NCBI RefSeq assembly: GCF_046630445.1
Contig: NC_092340.1
Span: 38,626,501 to 38,690,500, forward strand
Origin: Rutidosis leptorrhynchoides
Taxonomy: Eukaryota > Streptophyta > Magnoliopsida > Asterales > Asteraceae
Length of the DNA: 64,000 nucleotides
Direction of reading: 5' to 3'
The notes below the pieces were generated by a model that was not told the DNA's origin, ran no database searches, and was given only the letters and a program-made list of their open reading frames with translations. Both the position numbers and the translations under genes were made by a program. Numbering within the stretch: the first letter of the stretch is position 1; every line of letters starts with the position of its first letter. Below are positions 22,626 to 37,345 of this stretch, in pieces.

Positions 22626-24270
22626 ATGTCTGATCAGGCAATGGCAATTACTTCCGGCGTTCAAAATATTTTACTATCTGATAGTGAATCAGGCAGTGCC
22701 AATCGTGCTCCTAGACTTGATAATACAAATGATTACATTAGATGGAGGTCTAGGTTTATGAATTACATTAGAGGCCTTGATCCTAGAATGTGGGATTTGA
22801 TACAACATGAATATAAAGAGCCTTTAGGTACTGATGGTAATAGTAAAAAGTATGAAGATTACAGCGTGACAGAAAAGAAACATATGCCTTAGAATGTAGA
22901 TGTTATGCTCAATTGACTCAGGGTTTAGATGGTGATATTTATCATCAATATCAAATGCACTTAACATCATATTCTCTTTGGAATGCTATTAAGATAGGTG
23001 TAGAAGGAAATAAGGCGTATCGTGAAAAGAAAGCTAAAGTAATCAAAAGTGAATGGAAAAGGTTTGCTGCTCTAAGTCATGAAACGTTAGAGGAGACAAT
23101 CATTCGTTATCGTCATCTTGTCTCTGAATTGGGTAACTTAGGTGTAGAAGTTACAGAACAGAAAGCTATCAAACAATTAACAGATGGTTTACAACACAAG
23201 TGGGATGCGTTTATTGAACAGATAGAAGACAGAGCTTCGTCTGCTGGTGAATCACTGACCCTAGATAAATTCACATCAAAATTGATGGTAAAGGACTTGG
23301 ATATGGAAACCAAGAAGAAACGTCTTGAGGGTCAGCAAAGTCCTATAATTTACAAAGCTGGTACTTCTGGATTGAGTAATGTTCATGCTCCCTTACAAAC
23401 AGCGTTTGTTTCTAGTGATAGTGCTGTAAATAGATCACAACCTACTCAAAATGTGATGTTTCAAACCCAAGTAAATAAGCCTGTTAGTACAAATCAGTCT
23501 ACCATTAGACAGGAGCCAAAAACTGTAGTTCTCAACACTGAGAATTTAAGAACTAGGCCCCTTTCAGTTGTAGAGGAAGATATGGCTTTAGTTGCTTTGA
23601 TAGTTAATTCTTATAATGAAATGGTTGGTGGTCAAATTGGTAATGCTCATTTAGAAGCAGAAGATTATGAGCAGATTGACGAGGATGAACTTGAAAAGAT
23701 GGATATCCTCTGGGCTATGGGTAGTGTGATTAGACGAGCGAAGAAATTTCTGAAAAGGACAGGTCAACAGAGCTTAGGTGTTACTAGAGATACTAAGTTA
23801 GGCTTTGATATGTCAAAAGTGAGATGTTTCAATTGCAATGAGTTAGGACACTTCAAAAGAACATGTACCAGGCCACAGAAAACTGGTTTTCATAACCCAT
23901 TTCACAATCAGTATAATAAGACAAAGGTTAATGTGCCAGTTGAAACAACGAGCAGTGATACTATCAGAAATGATAAAGCAAAAGGCTTAATTGCAACATA
24001 TTCAGACGAAGGTTGTGATTGGACAGTATTTGCTGATGATGAAAATCATGCTAACGTTGTTAGAATGCCTAAGACCGAAGAAGAAGCTGAAAGTGAGAAA
24101 CAAGAGAGAGAGAAAGCTGGTTGTGTTGGTACTGCGAATGAATGCATGTGTTACATCTGCAAGATGGAAGCAAGAATTGAGCGAACTTATGCAATGATCA
24201 GATATGTTAGAATAGGTGTTCTTAACAAGAGAGTGTATGAGAAGTTCAAATACGCAATGCACAATGATGG
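22626..24270 (+). pseudogene. gag region of the gag-only element (fossil)
   Basis: The region encodes a UBN2/Copia-type gag: an N-terminal part with DNTNDYIRWRSRFMNYIRG, a central helical gag domain (SLWNAIKIGVEGNKAYREKK onward), and one CCHC zinc knuckle (CFNCNELGHFKRTC, about 23826-23867). A nucleocapsid of this sort binds and packages the element's RNA. A further stretch with Glu/Lys-rich sequence and a CMCYICKMEARIE Cys-rich word follows before the Athila insertion. It carries about one break, plus the insertion. Confidence 0.85.
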
Positions 24271-24274
24271 TGAT

Positions 24275-26262
24275 TGATAGTGCTAAAAACGAACATATAT
24301 TTCATAGCATTATTCCTCAAGAAAGACAAGCTTTTAGTTGCAATTGTTCTATTTACAAGTGATATTCGTTTAAATAATAAAAGGTGAAGACAAAAGACAG
24401 ATTCGACGAATTGAAGACGCAAACGACCAAAAAGCTCAAAAGTACAAAATACAATCAAAGAGGTTCCAATTATTGATAAGAAACGTCTCGAAATTACAAA
24501 AGTACAAGATTCAAAACGTAAAGTACAAGATATTAAATTGTACGCAAGGACGTTCTAAAATTCGGAACCGGGACCAGAGTCAACTCTCAACGCTCGACGC
24601 AACGGACTAAAAATTACAAGTTAACTATGTATATAAATATAATATATAATTAATTATATAAATTATATATATATTATATTTATATAATAATCCGTCGGCA
24701 AGAAAGGATCCAAAATGGAGTGAGCTGTAAAATCGAACTCCGCGAGTTGCGGAGTTTGAAGAAGGAAAGGGCCGCGAGTCGCGGAGCCCCTAATTTTGAA
24801 AATCCCTATAAAAGCCAGCGCAATTCGACGAGTTTTAATATCCATAATCTATCTCTCTCTCAATATATACGTAAATATATATATATAATTTATATTTTAA
24901 TTTTAATTTTAATTTTAAATCCTAATAATAAGGGTATGTTAGCGAATGTTGTAAGGGTGTAAGTCGAAATTCTGTCCGTGTAACGCTACGCTATTTTTAA
25001 TCATTGTAAGTTATGTTTATATTATTTTCATTAATGTCTCGTAGCTAAGTTATTATTATGCTTATTTAATACCGAAGTAATCATGATGTTGGGCTAAAAA
25101 TACTAAAATTGGGTAATTGGGCTTTGTACCATAATTGGGGTTTGGATAAAAGAACGACACTTGTGGAAATTAGACTATGGGCTATTAATGGGTTTTATAT
25201 TAACTAAACAATACCTTGTTAATTTAATATACAAACTTATAATTCGATGTATTTATATATAACCACATACGCTTGACTGGGTACGGTGGGCGGGATATCT
25301 ATAAATACCAATAATTATTCATTTTACCGGACACGGAACTGGATTAATAGTTAATAGACTTGTTGAAACAGGGGTGAATTACATTCAAGGGTAATTGGTG
25401 TAATTGTTAACAAAGTAGTGAAACCTTGGTTTACACGCAGTCGATAACCTGGTGTATTCATTAAACAAACTATTAAAACCTTGTTACAATTCGAATCCCC
25501 AATTAGTTGGAATATTTGACTTCGGGAATAAGAATAATTTGACGAAGGCTTTCGCTCTTTATATTTATGACTGATGGACTATTATGGACAAATCCGTATG
25601 GACATATTAAATAATCCAGGACAAAGAACAATTAATCCATGGGCATAAAACTAAAATCAACACGTCAAACATCATGATTACGGAAGTTTAAATAAGCATA
25701 ATTCTTTTATTTCATATTTAATTTCCTTTATTTTTATATTTAATTGCACTTCTAATTATCGCACTTTTATTTATTGTTATTGTATTTAATTGCACTTTTA
25801 ATTATCGTACTTTTTAATTATCGCAATTTTATTTTATCGCACTTTTATTTATCGCAATTTCCTTATCGTTATTTACTTTACGCTTTAAATTAAGTTATAT
25901 TTATTTTTATTATTTTACATTAGGTTTTAACTGCGACTAAAGTTTTTAAATCGACAAACCGGTCATTACACGGTAAAAACCCCCCTTTATAATAATAATA
26001 TTACTTATATATATATTTGTATTTTTATAAAATAAAACTAATATAGCGTTAAGCTTTGTCTAAAAGATTCCCTGTGGAACGAACCGGACTTACTAAAAAC
26101 TACACTACTGTACGATTAGGTACACTGCCTATAAGTGTTGTAGCAAGGTTTAAGTATATCCATTCTATAAATAAATAAATATCTTGTGTAAAATTGTATC
26201 GTATTTAATAGTATTTCCTTGTAAAATTTAATAGTATTTTATACCCCTTAGCTTTAACATCA
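24275..26262 (+). repeat. Athila 5' LTR
   Basis: It starts TGATAGTGCTAAAAACGAAC and ends TTTAACATCA. The TATA-like TATAAATATAATATA region lies near 24630. Words CGCGAGTTGCGGAG and CGCGAGTCGCGGAG occur at about 24738-24790. Confidence 0.93.
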
Positions 26263-27973
<1,711 letters not shown>

Positions 27974-29690
27974 ATGCACCGAGCAAGACGTTCACCACAT
28001 TTTGTACGTTCACCACCTGTAACTAGATCAAGACATTTAGCAAATATTACCGCCGTTGATTTTTCTTTAGAATCGTCATCCAGTCGACCAAGTACTCCAA
28101 TTCAAATTTCCGATAATCCATTTTTTGAACCCGACCTCACAATTGAGAATCCGGAGAATATTCAGGGACAATTCATAGATCCTGAACCATTAATTTTTCC
28201 TCCGGAACCACCAATCATTCAAACAGAGATTGTTGAGGAACGAACCATTAAATCAGAATCCTCTAGTGATTCAGATTCAACAAATTCAATTATGGAAGTA
28301 ACAGAACCTTTAAGTATGGAAGACCGAATGCGAGCTAAACGCACTGGCCAAGGTCACGCAATTACTCATCCAGACATTAATGCGCCAGATTATGAAATCA
28401 AAGGACAAATTCTACATATGGTGACTAATCAATGCCAATTTAGTGGTGCGCCGAAGGAAGATCCAAATGAACATCTTCGTACCTTTAATAGGATCTGCAC
28501 ACTATTTAAAATAAGAGAAGTTGAGGATGAACAGATATATCTCATGTTATTTCCCTGGACTTTAAAGGGAGAAGCCAAAGATTTGTTGGAATCGTTACCT
28601 GAAGGGGCGATTGACACATGAGATGTTTTATTTGAAAAATTTCTTAAACAATTCTTTCCGGCATCTAAAGCCGTAAGACTTCAAGGAGAAATTGTTACGT
28701 TCACACAGAAACCGAATGAAACTCTATATGAGGCGTGGACTAGATTTGGAAAGTTATTGAGAGGATGTCCGCAACATGGTTTAGACACTTGTCAAATAGT
28801 ACAAATGTTCTACCAAGGATGCGATATCACTACAAGAAAAGACATAGATATAGCAGCTGGTGGTTCCATTATGAAGAAAACTGAAACTGATGCTTATAAA
28901 TTATTGATAACACTGCTTCCCACTCACATGAGTGGCACCAAGAAAAAGATATCGTTAGATCATCTAAAGCAGCTAGAGCCGATTCTAGTCATGACTTAGA
29001 TTCCATTTCTGCAAAGATAGATGCTGTCGAGAGACGAATGGAAAAGATGACTAAGGATATACACTCAATACGAATTAGTTGTGAGCAGTGTGGAGGACCA
29101 CATTTGACAAAAGATTGTCTCAGCATTGAACTAACAATGGAACAAAGAGAGAATATTTCTTATATAAACCAAAGGCCTGGAAATAATTATCAGAATAATT
29201 ATCAACCGCCAAGACCAATCTACAATCAAAATCAGAACTATAACCGAAATATTCCACACAACAACCAACAAGGTCCTAGCAATCAACAAGTATTCAACAA
29301 TACTTACAATCAGCAAAGACCTAATTTTCAAAACAAACCACCACAACCCGATGATAAAAAGCCAAATTTAGAAGATATGATGACGAAGCTAGTTGAAACT
29401 CAAACACAGTTTTTCACATCTCAGAAACAAACCAATGAACAAAATGCTCAAGCATTTAGAAATCAACAAGCTTCTATTCAAAATCTGGAACAAGAAGTAA
29501 GTAACCTAGCAAGGTTAATAGGTGAAAGAAAACCGAGAAGTCTACCTAGTGATACAAATGCAAACCCCCGGAATGAAACAGCTAAAGCCATTACCACAAG
29601 AAGTGGTACAACACTTAAACCACTTGAAATACCTGTAATTTCTGATGAAAATATTCCTACTCCACAATAACCACAACCTGAGTAAGATAA
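27974..29690 (+). pseudogene. Athila gag region (fossil)
   Basis: The region carries an Athila-type gag: a Ser/Pro/Glu-rich N-terminus, the retrotransposon-gag core (QFSGAPKEDPNEHLRTFNR at about 28437, then KGEAKDLLESLP), a zinc knuckle-like CEQCGGPHLTKDC (about 29080), and an Asn/Gln-rich stretch (about 29160-29340). It would form the particle core. It has about two breaks and is a fossil. Confidence 0.88.
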
Positions 29691-29790
29691 GGAAAAAGAA
29701 CCGGTAGTTGAAAAGGTTATTGAAGATAACACAGTTAAGGCTAAACCTTATGTTAAACCATACCAACCACCACTTCCTTATCCGAGTAAA

Positions 29791-32700
29791 ATGAAAAAAG
29801 AGAGACTTGAAGCCGAGCAATCCAAATTCTTGGATATGTTTAAACAAATAAATGTCAATCTTCCTTTCATTGATGTGATTTCAGGAATGCCTAGATATGC
29901 TAAATTTCTGAAAGATCTAATCTCAAATAGAAAGAAAATGGAAGAACTCTCGGCTGTTACTATGAATGCTAATTGTTCAGCAGTGCTGTTGAATAAGATA
30001 CCAGAAAAATTATCTGATCCAGGAAGTTTCACAATTCCATGTTTTCTGGGTAGTCTTAGTTCAATAGAAGCATTGGCAGACTTAGGTGCTAGTATAAATT
30101 TAATGCCGTATTCACTATACGCTAAACTAGACCTTGGAGAATTGAAACCAACAAGAATAAGCATACAACTAGCCGATAGATCAATAAATATCCTAGAGGG
30201 ATAATGGAAAACATGCTAGTTAATGTTGGTACTTTAGTATTTTCAGTAGATTTTGTTGTTCTGGACATGGAAGAAGATTCTCAAGTTCCTCTCATATTAG
30301 GAAGACCATTCTTAAACACGGCTAAAGCAATGATAGACGTGTTTGGTAAGAAATTGAAACTAAGTATAGAGGACGAGAGTGTTACCTTTTCAGTTGATAG
30401 AGCAATGCAACAACCGCAATCTGCAGATGATACATGTTATTATATTCAAACTATAGATTCACATGCAGAATTGTTAGAAGAATTTCCAGAATTACAAGGA
30501 ACAGGAGAATGTTCTTTAGGAGAAGGAACTGAACAAATTGATGAAACTGAAATGTTAGCTACACTAATAGCTAATGGATATGAACCAACAACAGAAGAAA
30601 TTCAAATGCTAAAAGAAGAAGACAGATATCGATATAAATCATCGATAGAAGAACCTCCAACATTAGAGTTAAAGCCACTTCCAAACCATTTGGAATACGC
30701 TTATTTACATGGTGAATCTGAATTACCTGTAATAATATCGTCTTCTCTTACTGAAAATGAGAAATCTCAACTCATTTCTGTGTTAAAAGCTCATAAACCA
30801 GCCATTGCATGGAAGATTCATGATATTAAAGGAATAAGTCCTTCGTATTGCACACATAAAATCCTTATGGAAGAAGGACATAAAATGTATGTGCAACGCC
30901 AACGAAGACTAAATCCTAATATGCAAGACGTAGTTAAAAAAGAAATTATTAAACTGCTAGATGCAGGTTTAGTTTATCCAATTTCTGATAGTCCATGGGT
31001 AAGCCCAGTTCAATGCGTGCCTAAGAAGGGTGGCATGACTGTTATCACAAATGAGAAATATGAGCTTATTCCTACTAGGACTGTAACATGATGGCGTGTT
31101 TGTATTGATTATAGAAAATTAAATGACGCCACCAGAAAAGATCACTTTCCCTTACCTTTTATTGATCAAATGTTGGAAAGATTAGCCGAAAATAGTTACT
31201 ATTGTTTTCTTGATGGTTTTTCCGGATATTTTCAAATTCCAATAGCACCCGAAGACCAAGAGAAAACCACATTCACGTGCCCTTATGGTACTTTTGCTTA
31301 CAAACGCATGCCATTTGGACTTTGCAACGCCCCTGCAACCTTTCAAAGGTGCATGATGGCGATTTTTCACTACATGATAGAAGAATGCATGGAAGTTTTC
31401 ATGGATGACTTTTCAGTCTTCGGTGATACATTTGAATCATGTCTAGCTAATCTTGAACGAATGCTGATTAGATGCGAACAATCAAATCTAGTTCTTAATT
31501 GGGAGAAATGCCATTTCATGGTTAAAGAAGGCATCGTTCTTGGTCATAAAATCTCAAAGGAAGGAATTGAAGTGGATAGAGCTAAAGTAGATGTAATTGC
31601 TAAACTTCCACATCCCACCAATGTTAGAGGAGTTAGGAGTTTTCTAGGGCATGCCGGTTTTTACCGACGTTTCATAAAAGATTTTTCTAAAATTGCCACT
31701 CCTATGAATAAACTCCTAGAAAAAGATGCTCCATTCATCTTTTCAGATGAATGCATCAAATCTTTTAATATTCTTAAAGAGAAACTCACTAATGCACCGA
31801 TCATGATAACACCAAATTGGAATCTACCGTTTGAACTAATGTGCGATGCAAGTGATTTTGCAATGGGAGCCGTTTTAGGTCAAAGGATTGAAAAACGATT
31901 TCAACCTATATATTATGCTAGTAAGACGTTACAAGGAGCACAAACAAACTATACAACTACTGAAAAAGAACTCCTTGCTATTGTCTTTGCTTTTGACAAA
32001 TTTCGATCATATCTCGTTCTAGCAAAAACGGTGGTCTATACCGACCATTCTGCTCTTAGATACCTATTTTCGAAACAAGATGCCAAACCAAGATTAATCT
32101 GTTGGATCTTACTCTTACAAGAGTTCGATATTGAAATCCGAGATAAAAGAGGAGCAGAAAATCTCGCCGCTGATCATCTTTCTCGTCTTGAAAATCCCGA
32201 ATTAGAAGTTCTAAATGAATCGGCCATACAAGACAACTTTCCTGATGAATATCTATTGAAAATAGATTATAATGAAATACCATGGTTTGTAGACTATGCA
32301 AACTACTTAGTATGTAGATTCCTTGAAAAAGGATTATCGTACCAAAAACGAAAGAAATTCTTTAGTGATATAAAACATTATTTCTGGGAAGATCCACATC
32401 TGTTTAAAAGTTGTCCAGATGGAACAATACGCCGATGTGTATTCGGAGATGAAGCTAGTAAAATTTTAAACCATTGTCACACAGGACCAACAGGAGGGCA
32501 TTATGGGCCTCAACTAACAGCAAGAAAAGTTTATGATGCTGAATTCTATTGGCCTACAATTTATAAAGACGCACACCTTCTTTGCAAATCCTGTGATGCT
32601 TGTCAAAGGGCCGGAAAAATAAGTCAATGTGATGAAATGCCACAAAATGTCATTCAAGTATGTGAAGTATTTGACATTTGGGGTATTGACTTTATGGGTC

Positions 32701-33572
32701 CATTTCCAAAATCTCATAATAATCTATACATTCTCGTAGCCATTGATTATGTATCTAAATGGGCGGAAGCACAAGCTCTCCCAACTAACGATGCACGAGT
32801 TGTAGTCAACTTTTTAAAACGTCTTTTTGCAAGGTTTGGAACACCGAAAGCTTTAATAAGTGATCGGGGAACTCATTTCTGTAATAATCAACTTGAGAAA
32901 GTTCTTAAAAGATATGGAGTAACTCATAAAATCTCCACTGCTTATCATCCACAGACAAGTGGACAAGTTGAAAATACCAACCGAGCTTTAAAATGTATTC
33001 TAGAGAAAATCGTAGGATCAAATCCAAAGGAATGGTCCATTAAGTTGGAGGATGCACTCTGGGCTTTTAGAACAGCCTACAAAACTCCAATTGTAACCAC
33101 ACCTTTCAGACTCGTTTATGGAAAAGCATGTCATCTTCCAGTAGAAATTGAACACGAAGCATTTTGGGCTTTGAAGACATGTAATCTTGATTTACATGAA
33201 GCCGGACGTCTACGGTTAAGTCAATTAAACGAATTAGAAGAATTAAGACATGAAGCATACGAAAATTCGTTAATCTATAAGGAAAGAACGAAGAAATGGC
33301 ATGATAAAAGAATCAGAAGTTCAAAAGAATTTAAAGAAGGAGACAGAGTTCTTCTTTTCAATTCACGATTCAAGCTATTTCCTGGAAAATTGAAATCAAG
33401 ATGGTCTGGACCATTCATAATCAAAAGAGTTTTCCCATACGGAACAGTAGAATTAATAAATCCAAATGGGATTGAATTTAAAGTTAATGGTCACAGAGTT
33501 AAACATTACATACATGGTCCGATGGAAGTTGACAACGAAGTTAATCACAATTTCGATACCACAGCTAACTAA
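29791..33572 (+). pseudogene. Athila pol region (fossil)
   Basis: In order: an aspartic protease with ADLGASINLMP (about 30076); a reverse transcriptase with the [15 protein letters not shown] word and the FMDDFSVFG catalytic box (about 31090-31560); an RNase H starting near [17 protein letters not shown] (about 31830) ; an integrase with a zinc head ([11 protein letters not shown], about 32585) and a DDE core including [14 protein letters not shown] and [10 protein letters not shown] (about 32680-33010). There is no chromodomain, as expected outside the chromoviruses. It carries about two breaks. Confidence 0.92.
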
Positions 33573-33630
33573 GTGTGGGGAGAATCAAGTCTTTAAAGGA
33601 TAATATGTATTTCTGTTAGAGTTAGATTTT

Positions 33631-34161
33631 TTGTTTTCGTGTAGTTCTCGAAAATGGAACCCGAATGGTCTTTCCCTAGCAGACCCTAAAGAACTAGTCT
33701 TCTCCCCCCATTCTGAATTTTTAATTTTTTTAGGTTTTTACGAAATGAAGACTTCCTGTGAACTAAACCATGGTCTAATGCTACACGCTTTGATCACTAA
33801 ACGTAATAATGACACACTTCCGAGTGAAATAATATCATTAATCAGAGGTAAATTGGACGGAGTAAGAAAAGAATCCAGATGCGAAGATAATAAGTCACAA
33901 TTTGGTAAAGGAAAATCAAAATCCGCAGCGAAAAGAAGAGCACGACACCTTGAAAAATGTCACAAATGCGGAAAATGGTCACACGAAGGTAAATGTTCAA
34001 ATAATCAAACCTATTCAAACACCGAATTTGTTACTTTATGCAGAGACGGACCGTTCATATGTTTAGAAGAAAAAACATTAAATGCTCGAGGTTACGCCTA
34101 TGTAGCCATGGAAAATCAATTAGTCCGACTATCTTATGAGTGGGCTAGAGCATATCAGTAA
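33631..34161 (+). other. post-pol open frame with a zinc-knuckle-like word
   Basis: Just after pol an open frame of about 176 residues holds a basic, Lys/Ser-rich middle followed by CHKCGKWSHEGKC, which has the spacing of a CCHC-like zinc site. I do not recognise the family. It lies between pol and the envelope-position gene of the Athila element, so it probably belongs to the element. The start is uncertain. Confidence 0.5.
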
Positions 34162-35999
34162 GAAATATATTTCACAGGTAAGTCTGTACGGTTTTTTTTT
34201 TATTTTTATTTTTATTTTTAACCTTTTGATAATAAACGCTAATTTGTTCGCTATAAAGTATTAAATTGGTATTCGATAAAATTAGGTCTTGCGACCGAAA
34301 TTGTTAATATCATACAAAAATTTATTACATCACTATGAAATTTAACGTTTATTCTTAAGGTATAAATATCTTTAATCAATCAACCCAAAATATTTCAAAA
34401 ATTCGTCATGAGTTAAATTAGGTCATGGAACCGAAATTACTTTACCGAAAAGAGGGGCGCATATTTTTGATAATATTTGATTGATTAAAGTGAGAAAAAA
34501 GCCAAAAAGATTTTTAATTTTATTTTTACCATGTTTTTAAAATTAATATATATTTAAAATTGTAAATATTTGAAAAAATTAATATTTTTAATATAAGTTT
34601 GTATGTATAAAAACAAAATTTAATTTAAGTTTGGTGTAAATTTTTAATATTAATTTTGAATTTTATGCATTTTAAATTTAAGTTTGGTGTGAATTTATAA
34701 TATGAATTTTTAATTAAGTTTGGTGTGAATTTTTAATTTTATGCATTTTTTAATTTAAGTTTGGTGTGATTATAAAAACAAAAATTTACTTTATTTCGCT
34801 AAATTAAAAATATGATTTTTAAAATTCGTCGTGAGTTGAAGACTAAGTCGTTGAACCGAAATTGCTTTACCCAAAGGAGGGACGAGAACTTTTATTATCA
34901 TTATTTTTAATCTTATTGAATTAAAGTATGCCAAAAACATAAAAAAACCCAAAAAATCTTTGCTTTTAAAAACCGCGCTTTAAATAGAAAAATTTTAAAA
35001 TTTTGTCGAGGGACGGACTAGGACATCGATCCGAAACGACCTCGTCCTAAATAACAAGAGAAACGAAATTTTAAAATTAATTACTTAATTGTTTTATAAG
35101 TTAAAGATTATTATTAAAAAAAAAAGGGGACGCGACTCGCGGAGTTTGAAAGAGAAAAACACCGCAGGTCACGGAGGACAAAAAATACAGAAAAAAATAT
35201 AACGCATGAAACAGATCAGTATCCTTCCCCATCCACAAAAACTGCGAAAAAAACACCCGAAAAACACACACAAAAACCTCCGAAATTCACAATTTTTCAC
35301 CATTTTCCATCACATTTTTTACTAAAATCATGTTGAGAAGGATGCTATCAAGGAATTACTCAAGGAAAACGGTAAATTTCTACACCTAAACACCATTTAA
35401 TCCGAAAATTAGTGTTCTTGAGTAATTTTATACCCAATTTGATTTTGATGCTTTTTAGTGTAATTATGCTTAAATTGCTTATGTATTATGCTTGTATAAC
35501 CTAGATTGATGCTATTTAACATGATTAGAAGCCTTAAACTTCAAATTTTGAGTAATCTAGGGTTTGTGTTCTTGAGCAATTTGGGGCTTTTTGATATAAA
35601 CAGGTTATGGCCGATTTTTGTCATGAATTATTGCTAAATTAAGTAGTGTAACATGTTTAGGTAGTTAAATGATCCAAACTTTGAGCCTAAACATGATTTT
35701 TGAGAATTAAAGTGGACTTTTTCAAGTCTAAAATTCATGAACTTGATTTTTGAGAGATAATACCATTTGAAACTTGTTTAATTGCTAATAATGATTATTT
35801 TGACATGTTATTTGAGTTGAAAGCTTATGAACTTGGCGAACATTTTCGTATATGCTTATTTGAAAAAGTGTAGATTTGATAAAAATATGAAAATGAGCAT
35901 AAGTTTGATATAAATTGATCATGTCATTGTAATTATTTTGATTGATGATTTTGCTGACTAATGCATATTTGGATGCACAAAAATTGTGTTTGATGTGTT
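34162..35999 (+). other. Athila internal non-coding region
   Basis: AT-rich sequence with several copies of the word AATTTAAGTTTGGTGTGAAT (34620-34780), a common spacer in Athila-like elements, and a further pair of CGCGACTCGCGGAG-type words at about 35130-35180. No gene seen. Confidence 0.7.
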
Positions 36000-37345
36000 T
36001 TGCAGACTGAAAGGGGTGAATCTTCATCCCAAGCTCGCATTGTTCCTCCTGAGAATGCGGAACAACAGGATGTTGATAGCTATTATAAACTAGATATACC
36101 TCATCCAGTTATGACATTTTCAGATATGCACGTGGAAAATTTGCACCCGAACTTGAGATTAGACAGACGTTGGATAGATTATCTAAAATACCAAAGGGGC
36201 TTGCATACTCTTCATTCTAAAGCTGTTGAAGTACCTAGGGTAATAGAATGGGAACCGTTAGAAGCCGTAGAATTGGCCGAGCCAATTAGAGAATTACTTA
36301 CACAGAGGTATGGTAATTCTACTTTTAACGATTGGGTACGATTATTCTACATGCGTAGACCTGTATATAAAGTATGGTGTGAAGAATTATTGTGTAGTAT
36401 AGAAATAAATGATCGGGTAGCTAGTTTAACCGATCAATCTTTTATTAGATTTTTGTTAGGAGGTTCGATGCGCCACATGTCTCTACTAGACATGGTTCAG
36501 GCCTTACGTATATATACGCCTGAGGAGCTAGCATCTGCCGATTGTCGAGGGTTGATACTAAATGGTAGGAAAATTGATGAAAATTTTGATACGCATGGTG
36601 TATGGAGTCAAATGACTAGCCATCACCGATTTAAAGGGGGAAATTACTCTTATTTGGATATAGATAGAGCTGAATTAAGAGTAATTCACAGGTTTTTAGC
36701 CAATTCGATTACACAACGAGGTAAGAATAAGGAAAAGGTAAATGAACAGGATTTGTTTTACCACATGTGTATTCGAGACCCACAAAGCGCTGTAAGTATA
36801 CCTTATTGTGTGGGTTATTATTTATCAGCTATGGTTAAGGGGATGAGACCGCACAGTATAATAGGAGGTGGTATATTTATTACATTAATTGCTGAGTATC
36901 TCAATGTGGATATAAGTCGGGGGGGGGATTGTTAATCGAAGAACCAGAACCCCGCGATACAATTGGTTTAAATGTATATCATGGTGCTAAAGTTTTGAAG
37001 AGGCGAAATAACGCCGCAGTAGCCTATAATGGAAGACATCCACAGGTTGAGAGAAATCAACAGCCAGGTAATGTGGGAGGGGGAAATGAAATGACAGAAA
37101 TGCAAAGGTTTATAGCTTCACAAGAGTATGAAAATGCTAGACATCGAGCATTTGAAGATTGGCAAGTTCATCAAAACCAAATCATAGCTCATTGCCAACA
37201 TGTAGGTAGAAACTATATTCCTACTCAAACGCCCATATTCCCTCCCTGGTCTATAGAGATGCAACCACCGTATCCTACTTATAACCCAGCTGAAGCATTT
37301 TATAACACATATGGTTATGCATGGAACACCGACTGGTATCAGTAA
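36000..37345 (+). pseudogene. Athila ORF-1 family / envelope-position frame (fossil)
   Basis: A long open region downstream of pol resembles the ATHILA ORF-1 family: a body of alternating helices with WVRLFYMRRPVYKVWCEELL, FIRFLLGGSMRHMSLLDMVQ, LRIYTPEEL, and LRVIHRFLANSITQRG, then a polar tail rich in Asn, Gln and Tyr. Athila elements place this gene where retroviruses have env, but I see no signal peptide or strong membrane segment, so a true envelope role is not supported here. It has about one break. Confidence 0.7.

Noticed and set aside
24720-24962. Open frames inside the Athila LTRs
   Set aside because: They recur in both LTRs as part of non-coding LTR sequence and have no known domain.
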